The position numbers and the translations under genes are program-made. Positions 10,175 to 19,730 of a DNA stretch of 64,000 bases are shown piece after piece. The stretch is from Anastrepha obliqua (lineage: Eukaryota > Arthropoda > Insecta > Diptera > Tephritidae): positions 40,632,001-40,696,000 of the forward strand of contig NC_072893.1 in assembly GCF_027943255.1 (NCBI RefSeq), given 5' to 3'. The notes beneath the pieces were generated by a model. It ran no database searches. It saw only the letters and a program-made list of their open reading frames with translations, and was not told the origin of the DNA. Position 1 is the first letter of the stretch. Every line of letters begins with the position of its first letter.

Positions 10175-11848
10175 TATTTAGGCGACATATGAAATTTATT
10201 ACACCAATGAAGTGGAGGGAACCAACTTGCCATTCAACGGACTGCTATATTTGTACTACAAAAGTATTTGGGGTAGGAAAGTCTAGAAAAGTAACCTATG
10301 CGAGCATATCTACAGTGTCATTACCAGAACTAAATTCAACGGAAGCTACATTGCCAGAATCAAATTTAACTTTAGTTTCGGCTCCAGTTTCATTGTCAAC
10401 AGCAGTATCTGATTACGCGGCATCATGTTGTACTGAATTGCAAACGGAAAACGAAAGAAACCCTTTGTCACAAGCACAACTCACTGATTGGATAAGGGAT
10501 TTGGAATTGTCAAAAGAAAAGGCCGAACTACATGCCCCTCGTATGCAACAATTTAAATTTGTTTCATCCGATGTTAAGGTAACATATTATAGGACTCGTC
10601 ACGGACAATTCTCCCAGCACTATACGAAGAAGGACAGTGTTTGTTATTGCAAAAACATTGCTGGTCTATTTAAACAGTTTGGTAAACCATATGATTCAAA
10701 AGAGTGGCGATTGTTCATAGACGGCAATTAAGGCTGTATTATTGCATATTGGCAACCAAAAGCCATCTATCCCGATCGCGCATGCAGTAAATACGAAGGA
10801 AACATATGAGACAATGCAAAAATTGCTTAAATTAATTAAATACGAAGAACATGATTGGAAAGCTATGTGGTCTACAATCTGGATACACAAAATACTGTTG
10901 CTTTCTATGCAAATGGGATAGCCGAGCACGTCAAGACCACTACATCATAAAGGATTGGCCAGAACGAATCGAGTTTCAAGTTGGGGTGGATAACATAAAA
11001 TACTCACCACTTATAAAAAAGGAAAAAATAATTCTACCTCCACTCCACATCAAGCTCAGCCTTATCAAAAACTTTGTCAAGGCTTTGGACAAAGAAGGCG
11101 AAGCTTTTCATTATTTGAAAACAATCTTTCCACAGATTTCAGAAGCAAAAATATAGGAAGGGATTTTTGTGGGGCCGCGAATAAGGAAAATAATGGCCAA
11201 TACCCATTTCAAAGAACTATTGTCACCAGTGGAGGCAGCAGCGTGGGACTCTTTTGAAAAGGTCGTTACTTCTTTTTTAGGCAAACACAAAAGTCCTAAC
11301 TTCGAGCTGATACTGAACGATTTAATCAAAAACTATGCGGAAATGGGTAAATAAAAAACACATATAAGACCGTTTTCCCAGTTAACTTTAAAACCAAACA
11401 AAAAACTTCAAAGCAAATTTTTAAATTTACATGAGAATATATAGCCCTTAATCTGAATTTATTGCCCTGCTCCGAACAAACAAGAACGACCAAAATTTGT
11501 TCTGAATTGGAAGATTAACCCAGCTTAAGAAAATTATATGCTAATGTGTCACTTATGTATATATCTAATTCCCTTTTTAATTTTCTTTCAGGAGTAAATA
11601 TGTCTTTCAAAATTCATTTTCTGCACTCCCATTTAAATTTTTTCCCGAAAAATCTTAGCGACGAAAGCGACGAGCATGGCGAAAGGTTTCACCAGCAAAT
11701 GAAAATGATTGAAAGTCGGTATCAAGGATTCTGGGATGTCGCTATGATGGGTGACTACTGTTGGTTTCTCATAAGAGAAACCGATCCTTATATAAATAAG
11801 CGTCAAAACAAGACACATAACTTTTTCAATTATAAAATAAGATCATAG
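10175..11848 (+). pseudogene. Conserved transposase-like gene inside the fold-back element
   Basis: From 10189 the frame holds KWREPTCHSTDCYICTTKV, then LTDWIRDLELSKEKAEL, SVCYCKNIAGLFKQFG and WRLFIDGN, and stops at 10731. A +1 frame continues (KAVLLHIGNQ to DWKAM, about 10729-10872). The first frame resumes with CGLQSGYTKYCCFLCKWDSR and LPPLHIKLSLIKNFVKALDK. It has one TAG at 11154-11156 and reaches a GT-AG intron at 11347-11591. The last exon has NMSFKIHFLHSHLNFFP, DEHGERFHQQ and GDYCWFLIRE. I remember similar uncharacterised, multi-copy proteins from insects and cnidarians. The aspartate in FID, a GD-containing segment that seems deleted at the frameshift, and the E in HGERFH could form a DDE-like triad, but that is inference. 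The N-terminus appears to be missing. As it stands it is non-functional. Confidence 0.7.
11347..11591 (+). other. GT-AG intron in the fold-back element's gene
   Basis: Donor ATGG/GTAAAT at 11347 and acceptor TTTTCTTTCAG/GAG ending at 11591 delimit 245 AT-rich bases with stops. Removing them joins phase-1 codons and gives EMGVNMSFKIHF with no frame disturbance. That continuity, with a polypyrimidine-rich acceptor, supports a real intron over a random break. Confidence 0.7.
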
Positions 11849-11860
11849 AGTTAAGACAGA

Positions 11861-12388
11861 GTCATATGTACATATGCTATTATTTGTAGGGTACTTAAGT
11901 TTTACTATATGGATATATTTACTTGAATGCTTGTAACTTTTGTATTAGTTCATCGATTTTGTTTAATCAAAGTTTATTTTTTTTGTAATAAAACAGAGCT
12001 TAGAGTGAAAACAAAAAATACACGAAAAAGTAAACAGTTTTCGAGATCCTTTCTCTCAAAGTACAAATTTTTTTATATTTTTACAAAAAAAATTTAAAAA
12101 ATCCGTTATGATAGTTCGTTATCTTTAAATCTGCAGGACCTAGCAGAAAGTGTTTTACACACAGTTTATAGCAAATTTTATTACCTTTTAAAAGCTTTAA
12201 ACGGTTTTGGAATCGCTCAATTCGTTTTCGAGATATATATGATTAAGTGGGCCCAATTTTTTGTTTTTTTGAAATAACGGTAATTCGTAAATATCTCAAA
12301 AACGTTACCATAGAATAAAAAATAACCTTGATTTTCGGAATCAGACGGTGATTTTACATAGGAATTTCATAACGGCGTCTCTGGTGCA
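11861..12388 (-). repeat. Right arm of the long inverted repeat
   Basis: This is the reverse complement of 9635-10162. It ends CTGGTGCA at 12388, directly before the resumed DD41D coding sequence. Confidence 0.9.
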
Positions 12389-12390
12389 TT

Positions 12391-13340
12391 TTGGCTGTAA
12401 ACCAGTGTAATCGGTCGGAGACTTTGGCACAACGTGAACTTCGTCGCAGATTTCCTCGCCGTCTAACGCCTACTGGTGAAACACTGCGACGTTTAGCCGC
12501 TCGCCTCGAAGAGACTGGCACAACACGAGATGCTGCCAGGCGTGGCAGACCCCGGAGTAGCCGTTCTGCAGAGAATATTGCTGCTGTAGCCGAGGATGTT
12601 ATGGAAGCGCCGTCGACATCGACCAGACGACGTGCCACGCAAATGGGAATCAGTCGATGGTCTTTACAGCGAATTTTGGTACAAGATTTGAAGATGTATC
12701 CGTACAAAGTCCAGACGGTGCATCACCGCCAATCGCGTCTAACATACGCTCAAGCCATCCTTAATCACCACCAAGAGGAAGATGATTTTTCATCAAAAAT
12801 AATCATGAGTGATGAGGCCCATTTCCATCTTAGCGGGTACGTAAATAAGCAAAATTTACGCTTCTGGGGCACTGAAGCCCTTTTTTCTTCGAAGACTACG
12901 CGAGCCAAACGGTTACTGTGAATGGTGAGCGCTACAGAGCAATGATCAACGAGTTCTTTTTGCCGCAACTTGATGAATTGGGATTGGAAAACATGTGGTT
13001 CCAACAGGACGGTGCAACGGCACACACTGCACGTCCCACAACCGATATGCTGAAGGATGCATTTCCCGGGCGCCTAATCTCCCGTTTTGGCGATTTGCAC
13101 TGGCCAGCAAGATCGCCTGATTTGACCGCTCCAGACTTCTTTTTGTGGGGCTTTTTGAAGTCGCGGCTTTATGTCAACAAGCCTCAGACTATTGCAGCTC
13201 TTAAAGACAATATCCGTCAAGAATGTGAGGACCTATCGCCGGAAGTTTTGGCCAAAGTGATGGAAAATGCCATAAAAAGGGCTCAAATGGCAATCAACTG
13301 TGGCGGCGGCCATTTACATGACATCATATTCTCGACTTGA
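12391..13340 (+). pseudogene. rosa-type DD41D mariner transposase
   Basis: The first frame (12391-12921) has a helix-turn-helix-like region with an RRGRPRSSRSAENIAAVAE linker, then KIIMSDEAHFHLSGYVNKQN around the first catalytic aspartate. Near 12870 it jumps frame to FFFEDYASQTVTVNGERYRAM, and a stretch usually present before this (about 35-40 residues) is missing. The second frame (12918-13340) holds MWFQQDGATAHTA and RSPDLTAPDFFLWGF. I count 41 residues between the second and third aspartates, the DD41D spacing described for rosa elements of tephritids. All three aspartates remain, but the deletion, the frameshift and the 2.75 kb insertion in the N-terminus inactivate it. The minus-strand frame opposite it (12354-12707) is a shadow. 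Confidence 0.85.
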
Positions 13341-14022
13341 TGTAAAAAAAATTAAAAGACCAAATAAAAATAATCCACAAGAAGAATCAAAGTTTTTCAT
13401 TTTTTTTTAAATTACAGCCAAAAAACAACGTAAGGTTACTTTTGCGCCACCTGCTATTGCTGTCTTTCAAAATTGGCCACAATGAGCAGTAAAGCACTAT
13501 CGGTCATACGGTATTCTCTCGCAGTCTCGGTTAAGCTGGATTTTTAAAAATGTGGAAAAAATCGAAACTTTTACAGTTTTCAATGTATGAAAATGAAAAA
13601 TAGCGTATTTCGAGCACATTTTATTGGAGTTTAAAAATATGTATATGTTTGTGGTGCCCGTTGGAGAATAGTGGCCAAAAAATTGCATCACATTGAAAAA
13701 AACGTGGAAAAATTGCACAAATCAGAGCTTGCTATTGAAAATTTCTTTAGAACGTCAATAGTTCAATCTTAGAATTATATACATTCATAACGTACATACA
13801 CTCCCCTTCCCAAGACCATATTGAAATAAAAAATCGGTTGAAAAATGGATTAGGTGTGTATTTTTACTTCATTAAAAACACCATAAATCGGTTTTTTAAC
13901 AATAAATAAAAATTTTTGAATTTTCTAAATATAGTTTTGTGTTGTACTGGTTGACTTGACCTAAAACGTGCACTATATCACTTGAAGAGTTTTTTCGATT
14001 TTTTTTACTTTGTAGCACCGTG

Positions 14023-14250
14023 TAATCGAACTTGACCGGCTTGTTACTAGTTGTAGCATCGTCCAGGAGCTAAATACCGACCATCAAATAGTTTAAACCA
14101 TACACATTTCTTCTTTGCTCAAAATCCTAATTTTTCTTAAAAAGTTCCCAAAAAAATTGGATTAACCTTAGGGTCTTAAACTGATTATATACCCACAATT
14201 GACGTTGTTTCAATAAGAGTCAATAAATGATTAAAGTGTCATTATGTATG
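14023..14250 (+). mobile_element. Old mariner, right part
   Basis: Sequence resumes after the TA with codons reading IELDRLVTSCSIVQELNTDHQ, the segment that follows ITEI in the host mariner and that matches 55395-55470 in reverse. Further on, KKLD precedes a decayed GLKLI stretch with stops. Homology fades near 14250, before any catalytic motif. Confidence 0.7.
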
Positions 14251-15140
14251 TCCGGCATTTTTGATTACCAGCTACTTGTATGTTATAATCAGAATGGGCT
14301 TGAAAGCGAAAGTCAAGTTGATTAGTGGCAGAGGGCATATATTCGTAAGACTTCAAATTAAATACTAAATTAATATGTAAAAAATCTATATAAACACATA
14401 TTCAGTTAGTCGGTCTATACGTATGGGTGACAATGCGATTATTTTATTCGTTGATAAAGTTGCTCAATTTACATATACTCGGCAGCGTATGTATAGTATG
14501 TATATATAATATGACAGCGTATAAATGCTTGTTTTTTTTTTGTAATAAACACTTATCACTTCACTGAAGGAATTTTTTTATTAAATTTTCATAACACATG
14601 TGAATTTAAAACGTGTATGAAGCCCACACGCTTATGTCTAATCAAGATAATTTTTTTGTTTTTTTACGTAGTCAAAAAATTTTACAGAAAGTAACAGTTC
14701 AATGCTCAACATACGCATGCGACCCTAGTACAGAGTTATCAGTTTAGAAATAAACTTATGTGTTAAACATTCCGCTTGCTTTTCAAAAATCTGTAAATTT
14801 TCTACACAGCTTGCATATAGTTTTAGATTATTTTTGATTTTTTTTTATACACATATAAAAGGGAACATGAAGGCGTTTGGACAGGCTGCGACACAGCAGC
14901 GGCACTTAATCGCCTTCTCTCTCAGCGATGTACATAAAACTTAACAGGCTTAGCCTGGTTTCAGAAGGCCACTTGAGGGCCAACGCCCATGAACTATGGT
15001 ATAAAAACAAATTCCGTACAAATATCATAACCCTAACCCATTTTAAATTCATCTCCAGATGAGTAGTGAGTAGTGGTGCAGGTAGAGCAAAACGTGATAT
15101 CAACTGTTTTGCTCTTCTCCAAGCTACGTTTCGTTACTGC
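14250..15140. other. Spacer without recognisable gene
   Basis: AT-rich DNA with several poly-T tracts. The higher-GC stretch 14870-15120 looks like part of an unidentified repeat, but no motif could be assigned. Confidence 0.4.
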
Positions 15141-15144
15141 TATT

Positions 15145-15275
15145 ATAGTAGCGCAGAACGGCAAATGGTTGTTTTTTTTTGAGAAGCAGATAATACACTC
15201 GGAGGTTTGCCCTTACCTGCTGAGGGGCAACCGCTATTAGAAAAAACTCTTTCTTCATTTTGGCCGCCGGCTCGG
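15145..15275 (-). mobile_element. SINE fragment
   Basis: In reverse complement it reads AGTTTTTTCTAATAGCGGTT, CCCCTCAGCAGG and AACCTCCGAGTGTATT, the middle of the SINE body. After a poly-A-like expansion it reaches GCCGTTCTG. Neither end of the family is present. Confidence 0.6.
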
Positions 15276-15544
15276 AGTAATAGTCAAAAAAGTTTTCCGT
15301 GTTCTCTCTAGTTGGCGTAGTAGTACGAATAAAAAACTTGGAATTGGCCGGAGCGCTAGTTGCGAAGTTTTTCATGTGTACTCCAGTTACCGCAATGAAT
15401 GTAATTTCAAATTATATTTTTAATAGTTCCTGAACGTTCCAACTTTTTATGATCAGAAAAAATACTCATATATGTACGATGGACTAATTTACTGATATCT
15501 TCGCCATTTCTTACACGATTTATTATTTATATAATAATGCGTGC

Positions 15545-15920
15545 TCTGCCCAATCCTCAAGAAGGGTGATCCTATAACTGCGCAAATTACCGTGAGATTA
15601 GTCTTATTAATGTCGCGTATAAGGTCTTATCAAGCGCATTATGTGAGAGACTGAAGCCCATCGTCAAAGAACTGATTAGACCTTATCAGTGTGGCTTCAG
15701 GCCTGGTAAGTATGCTATTGACTAGATCTTCCAAATCCACGAATGAAAAATCGACACACACCACCTTTAACCTCGATTTCAAAGCTGCGTTCGATATCAC
15801 AAACAGGAACGGCCTCTACTTTGGCATTTCCACAAAATTCGAACGGCTGTGTAAAATGACGTTGAGCGCTACGGTCCTCTCCGAGCCGTTCGATACCAAG
15901 CGAGGTTTCACTGTAAATTA
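15545..15920 (+). pseudogene. RTE-like reverse transcriptase fragment
   Basis: Across shifting frames the plus strand reads CPILKKGDP, then an AYKVLSSALCERLKPIV block, QCGFRPGK, and in the 15691 frame LDFKAAFDITNRN, which is RT motif A with the catalytic aspartate. LSATVLSEPFDTKRGF follows, the segment before motif B. The run RPYQCGFRPGKS...FKAAFD is characteristic of RTE-like elements from memory. It is broken by stops and small deletions, and motif C is absent. Resemblance to the minus-strand piece at 51.0-51.5 kb is only at superfamily level. Confidence 0.65.
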
Positions 15921-16029
15921 AAATAATGAATTTCATAAAAAAAAATATTTATTTCCAACTGATATTAAAATATTTACAGAATCTCAAATAAGTTTAAGCA
16001 ATTTGATGTCAGTCGCAATGGAGCAATCC

Positions 16030-17000
16030 AGAATGCATGCAGGGAGGCTTGACTGATATTTTCTTTGCCGATGAGTCCAAGAATGAAATGGGGTCTGGAC
16101 CGGGATGGTACTTAAATGATAGTAATAAGTATCACTATGCTATGGCGGAAATGGCAACTGTTTTCCAAACGGAAGTTTTTGCCATCATGAAAGTAGCCGA
16201 ATGGATAATTGAGAGGAGAGGAGATTGGAGTTTTCAGTGCCAGTCAGGCTGCACTGAAGGTCCTGGAGAACACAAAGCAAACCTCAAAGATTGTTCAAGT
16301 ATGTAAGAGGAAGCTTAATTCTGTCGCAAGACAAAACAGGCTTCTACTTATATGGGTTCCAGGACACTCCGGTATTCAAGGAAACGAAATTGCCGATGAA
16401 TTGGCCAACCGTGGATCAGCGGTTTCTCCACAAGAGCCAGAGCCAATAATCGGAATCAGTTCCGCAGGAATCATGTATTGGATCAGCGATTATGTAGGCA
16501 ATCCACATAAAGAGCGATGGTCCGGTCTAGAACGCTGCAGAACTGCAAAGTGTTTTGTGACAAGTCCGAACAGAAAACTGTCAAACTTTTTAGTAAAACT
16601 TGGAAGGAAAGACGTTCGCTTGATAGTGGGTATCACTACAGGATACAACCCATGGGGTCAGTATATGACCACCATTGGAATCATTGAGGACCCAAAGTGC
16701 CTATCGTGCTTGAAGGAGGCAGATAGCACCGAGCACTTACTCTGTGAGTGTCCTGCCTTTGCTAGAGCACGGCTACGAGTTTTGGAGGATATTTACAGAT
16801 TTGCCAAAGAATCTGGAAAGTTCTCACCGGACTAACTATCTCTATCTCTTCCTCTATTCTTTCCTATCTCTTTCTCTGATTTCCTATCTCTTCCCTCCTT
16901 GACTATCTACCCTCTTTCCAGAGCTTTAAATGCAATAGGCTTTTTAGACTGAGTGTTTTACGAGCCACCAAAACTCCTGGTGCTCCTGGGCTCGACCTTT
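16030..17000 (+). pseudogene. Non-LTR RNase H and C-terminal domain
   Basis: The frame 16037-16306 begins DIFFADESKNEMGSGPG, an RNase H start with TDGS altered to ADES, then FQTEVFAIMKVAEWI. A frameshift near 16230 moves to 16209-16835, which carries SASQAALKVLENT, IWVPGHSGIQGNEIADELAN and the C-terminal CLSCLKEADSTEHLLCECP zinc-knuckle segment. The gene stops at 16833. A T/C-rich trailer (TCTATCTCTTCC repeats) and GAGCCACCAAAACTCCTGG follow, probably the untranslated 3' end. The RT portion is missing, so this is a 5'-truncated copy of a family not otherwise seen in the window. Confidence 0.75.
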
Positions 17001-17329
17001 TCAAATTTCAATTTCAAAGAGCAAGCAGAACATTATGCAAGTTATTATTTTTTTAAATCTGAAATAAGTGAAGGGTTCGACTATTAATTTCTTAATTTCC
17101 ATTAAAAAAAGGAGAAAAAGTGAGTTTTTATGATGAGATGTATGTATATACGTAATTAACTTTTAATTCCATTTATAATGCTGTGTGCACCAATACTTAT
17201 CTCATAGTATAACCAAAAACTCGGCCTAAATCTGTCAAGATTATAAATGTCCCACAATTTCTTCTTTTATATGGGTCAATATTTACCGCAAATTATAATC
17301 AGCAACTTTACTTTCAAGTTTACAACATA

Positions 17330-17690
17330 CGGAGAACTCAGGAAGTCTTAGGGGACTCCACGCCAATCAATTTCCAAACTCGTAGCAATTTTTACAGGTC
17401 ATTCGGCGAGCGGCACATACGCGGAAACGCTAAGGTTACCATTTAACTCCCATGGCAGAAGCTGTGCGCACCTTTCAGAGAAAGAGACTGTTGAGCACTT
17501 TCTCTGTAAATGTCCTGTACTCCTTTCATCGGCAGCCTGGGGCAGTGTGCCAACCTGAATCTCATCAATCTTCCCATTACATCTACAGCTCTGGCAGGCT
17601 GTAGATATCTGCCTATCGCAGGTCTCATAATGGTATCAAAACGTCGTTTTAGTGCTACTTGGTGAGTGTCATAGAGGTTGTTATTGTTGT
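17330..17690 (+). mobile_element. 3' end of RNase H-type non-LTR, family B
   Basis: It matches 24350-24770 over the last coding block: GAACTCAGGAAGTCTTAGGG, the CRSC/H/C knuckle codons (AGAAGCTGTGCGCACCTTTC), and GAGCACTTTCTCTGTAAATG. The tail is TAATGGTATCAAAACG. A few dozen bases are deleted after TGTCCTGTACTCCTTTCATCG. It is 5'-truncated just upstream of the C-terminal domain. Confidence 0.7.
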
Positions 17691-17789
17691 TGTTGAGTAT
17701 TTCAACTGAAATAATCCTAAATAGTGACAAGCACCGTTTTACTACCGCCGTCCTCGTATAATGATGTTTTTTTTTTGTTCTAAGTCAAA

Positions 17790-19190
17790 TCCATTTAGTG
17801 AGGTCCAAGTATAGCAGCAAATTCTTTATCTCGATGTCTGAGATCTCATTAATTGAAGGGTAGATTGAGTCTAGCTGCATGATCCCCTACTTTCCAATGG
17901 CCTGTAAGGGTTGCAGTGATGCGTGAGATGTTTGGCCGAGAACATCCTAACAGATCATTCGTCCTTTGGATTTTGTATGACGGCCATGTGTTTTTTGTTG
18001 TAATACATGTAGGTATTTGCTTCCATCTTCTTTCGGCTAAAGCATGATAGTGTGAAGAAATGGATGCTTTTAATGGGATGCTTTTAATGTGTTGAGTGGG
18101 GTGGAAACTGCCACCGCCTCTGCTATTTCTAGTGTCGAACCTTTTCTTGCTAGCTCATCCGCTATCTCATTACCCCGTATGTTCCTGTGACCGGGAACCC
18201 ATATCAGAGTGATTTCAAGCCAATGACTAAGCATTTCCAGCTTCTCTCTACACTCAAAGGCCTTTATAGTTGCTTCACTGTCTGAGAAGATAGCTACTCT
18301 TCAAGTTCCTTGTAGAGCTTTGGTGATTTGCATGCTTCTCTGATCGCTAACAGTTCTGCCTGGAACACGCTGGCATAGTCAGGAAGAGATAGGTTGAGCG
18401 CCTCCGAATGGAAGCCAGCTCCCACACCACAGTTCATCATAGAACCATCGGTATAGATTTCGATATCTTCCAATCACCTTCCCTTTGCTCCATTCGGCTC
18501 TCGGTGGAAAACGTACCGTAAAGCCTTTCTTGAAGTTAAGGTCGGTAGTGTAGTCTGATCTGTTTTTGAGCAGCGAGGGTCCCTGTAGGAGGATCTTACT
18601 GTGACCGTACGACCTTGTTGTCCAGCTTCCTATGTCTCTGAGTCTCACTGCGCTGCAAGTAGCTATTGTTTTAATGTGTAAATCTAATTGTAGCAGATGA
18701 GTTAGTACATTGAGCGCTTCAGTAGGACTGGTGCTAAGCGCTCCTGTAGTTAAGATACACGCTGTTCTTTGTATCTTGTTCAGCTTAGCTTTGTTGTATT
18801 TCTTTTCTGTTGCAGGCCACCAAACTAGTGCCGCATATGTTAGTATTGGCCTTACAATGGCTGTATAGGACCAATTGGATAGTTTTGGTTGGATACCCCA
18901 TTTCTTACCCAACATTCTCTTACACGCGGTAAAGTGCTATATTCGCTTTCTTTACCCTATACTCTACGTTGGACTTCCAGCTGAGTGTGGGGTCTAGGAT
19001 AACACCTAGGTATTTTGCCTGTTGGGTTAGCGTGAGACTGACGCCGTTAAGTTTTAGGAAATTAAAGTTTGGTACCTTGGTTTTCTTGGTGAATAGCATC
19101 AGTTCAGTTTTTCTCGGGTTTACACTTAAACCACAGTTCGTGGCTCAATTGCTGAATAATACCAGCACGATGAAGGTCACTCACTGATTG
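17790..19190 (-). pseudogene. RT-thumb, RNase H and C-terminus of a non-LTR element
   Basis: Reading the minus strand from 19180: CGLSVNPRKTELMLFTKK, AKYLGVILDPTLSWKSN, then (frame 18915-18379) KKWGIQPKLSNWSYTAIVRP and a long connector ending RFPPRAEWSKGKV. RNase H follows with IYTDGSMMNCGVGAG, SVFQAELLAIREA and IWVPGHRNIRGNEIADELAR (near 18200). The tail is LTGHWKVGDHAARLNLPFN. Several frameshifts and stops separate the blocks. RT motifs A to C are missing, so it is truncated within RT. The architecture equals that of the 5.5-7.5 kb polyprotein, but the sequence is a different family. Confidence 0.75.
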
Positions 19191-19360
19191 TGGTTGGAAA
19201 CATTCCTGAAACCATAACCACTATGTCGCACACTGGGGATTTAGCGGAAGAAAGTCAAATTTTCAACATACCACCTACGCAATGTTTAATGGTATTTCTA
19301 AATTCCAGAATAGAACCAACAATAAAATCAAAAAGAATTACTAAACTCCGACTTACAGTT

Positions 19361-19631
19361 TTTGACGTGATAACGTCTTATAATTCGATTTAACAGGCTG
19401 CACGCACGAAAAAATGTGTCGTTACCTTGCTCATTGCCGTTACCTTGCTCATGTGTCGTTACCTTGCTCATTGCCGTTACCTTGAATGAACTGCAAGCGA
19501 AAGCGCGGAACGAACGACAAAGCAAACAAAGCAACGTTCGACATCTTGCTCTCTCCTACTTAAGTGAGCGTATATGTGTATGTATATGCGCATATGTACA
19601 TATATAAATTCACGTATTTGTATTTGCATAT
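19361..19631 (-). mobile_element. Helentron/DINE-like repeat, partial copy
   Basis: It starts TTTGACGTGATAACGTCTTA and runs through GGCTGCACGCACGAAAAAAT. About four head-to-tail units of GTCGTTACCTTGCTCATG type follow (19413-19482), then TTCGACATCTTGCTCTCTCC. This matches, in reverse, the right third of the copy at 31008-31665. The other end is missing. Confidence 0.6.
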
Positions 19632-19730
19632 GCCTTCTTATTGATTATTATTAATTTGATTTACTTGAAGAACTTAAAATAAAACCAAGTTTGTTAATAA
19701 TACCTGTTGTTTTAATGTTATTATTATTCT

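Larger units (their letters stand above)
9635..12388 (+). mobile_element. Fold-back-like element with 528-bp inverted arms and an internal gene
   Basis: Two arms (9635-10162 and 11861-12388) begin TGCACCAGAGACGCCGTTAT and are reverse complements over their whole length, with only a few differences seen by eye. Between them lie 1.7 kb holding one gene in several exons or frames. The element splits the DD41D transposase reading frame, so it is an insertion and younger than its host. Arms of this length around a single protein gene recall Foldback/NOF-type elements. No clear target-site duplication was found: the left flank is CTTTTTTTC and the right flank TTTTGGCTG. The superfamily is undetermined. 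Confidence 0.8.
9288..14022 (+). mobile_element. Inverted-repeat element carrying a DD41D transposase, itself interrupted
   Basis: ACACGGTGCTACA at 9288 is inverted at 14011 (TGTAGCACCGTGT). Subterminal blocks containing AAAAACCGATTT and TTATTTATYGTT also face each other (about 9398-9440 and 13860-13920). A TA flanks both sides. Removing the block would rejoin ITEI with IELDRL of the host mariner, so the insertion is precise. The block contains a DD41D gene (from about 9548, resuming at 12391) and the 2754-bp element at 9635-12388. Without that insert it is about 1.98 kb, long for a DD41D mariner. The outer repeats may therefore belong to a separate element that received the DD41D copy. Confidence 0.7.

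Noticed and set aside
10851..11156. Treating the pieces at 10189-11848 as several independent small genes
   Set aside because: They read as consecutive parts of one conserved protein separated by a frameshift, a stop and an intron.
12354..12707. 117-codon minus-strand frame
   Set aside because: It lies opposite the DD41D transposase and an arm of the inverted repeat; a shadow of GC-richer coding sequence.
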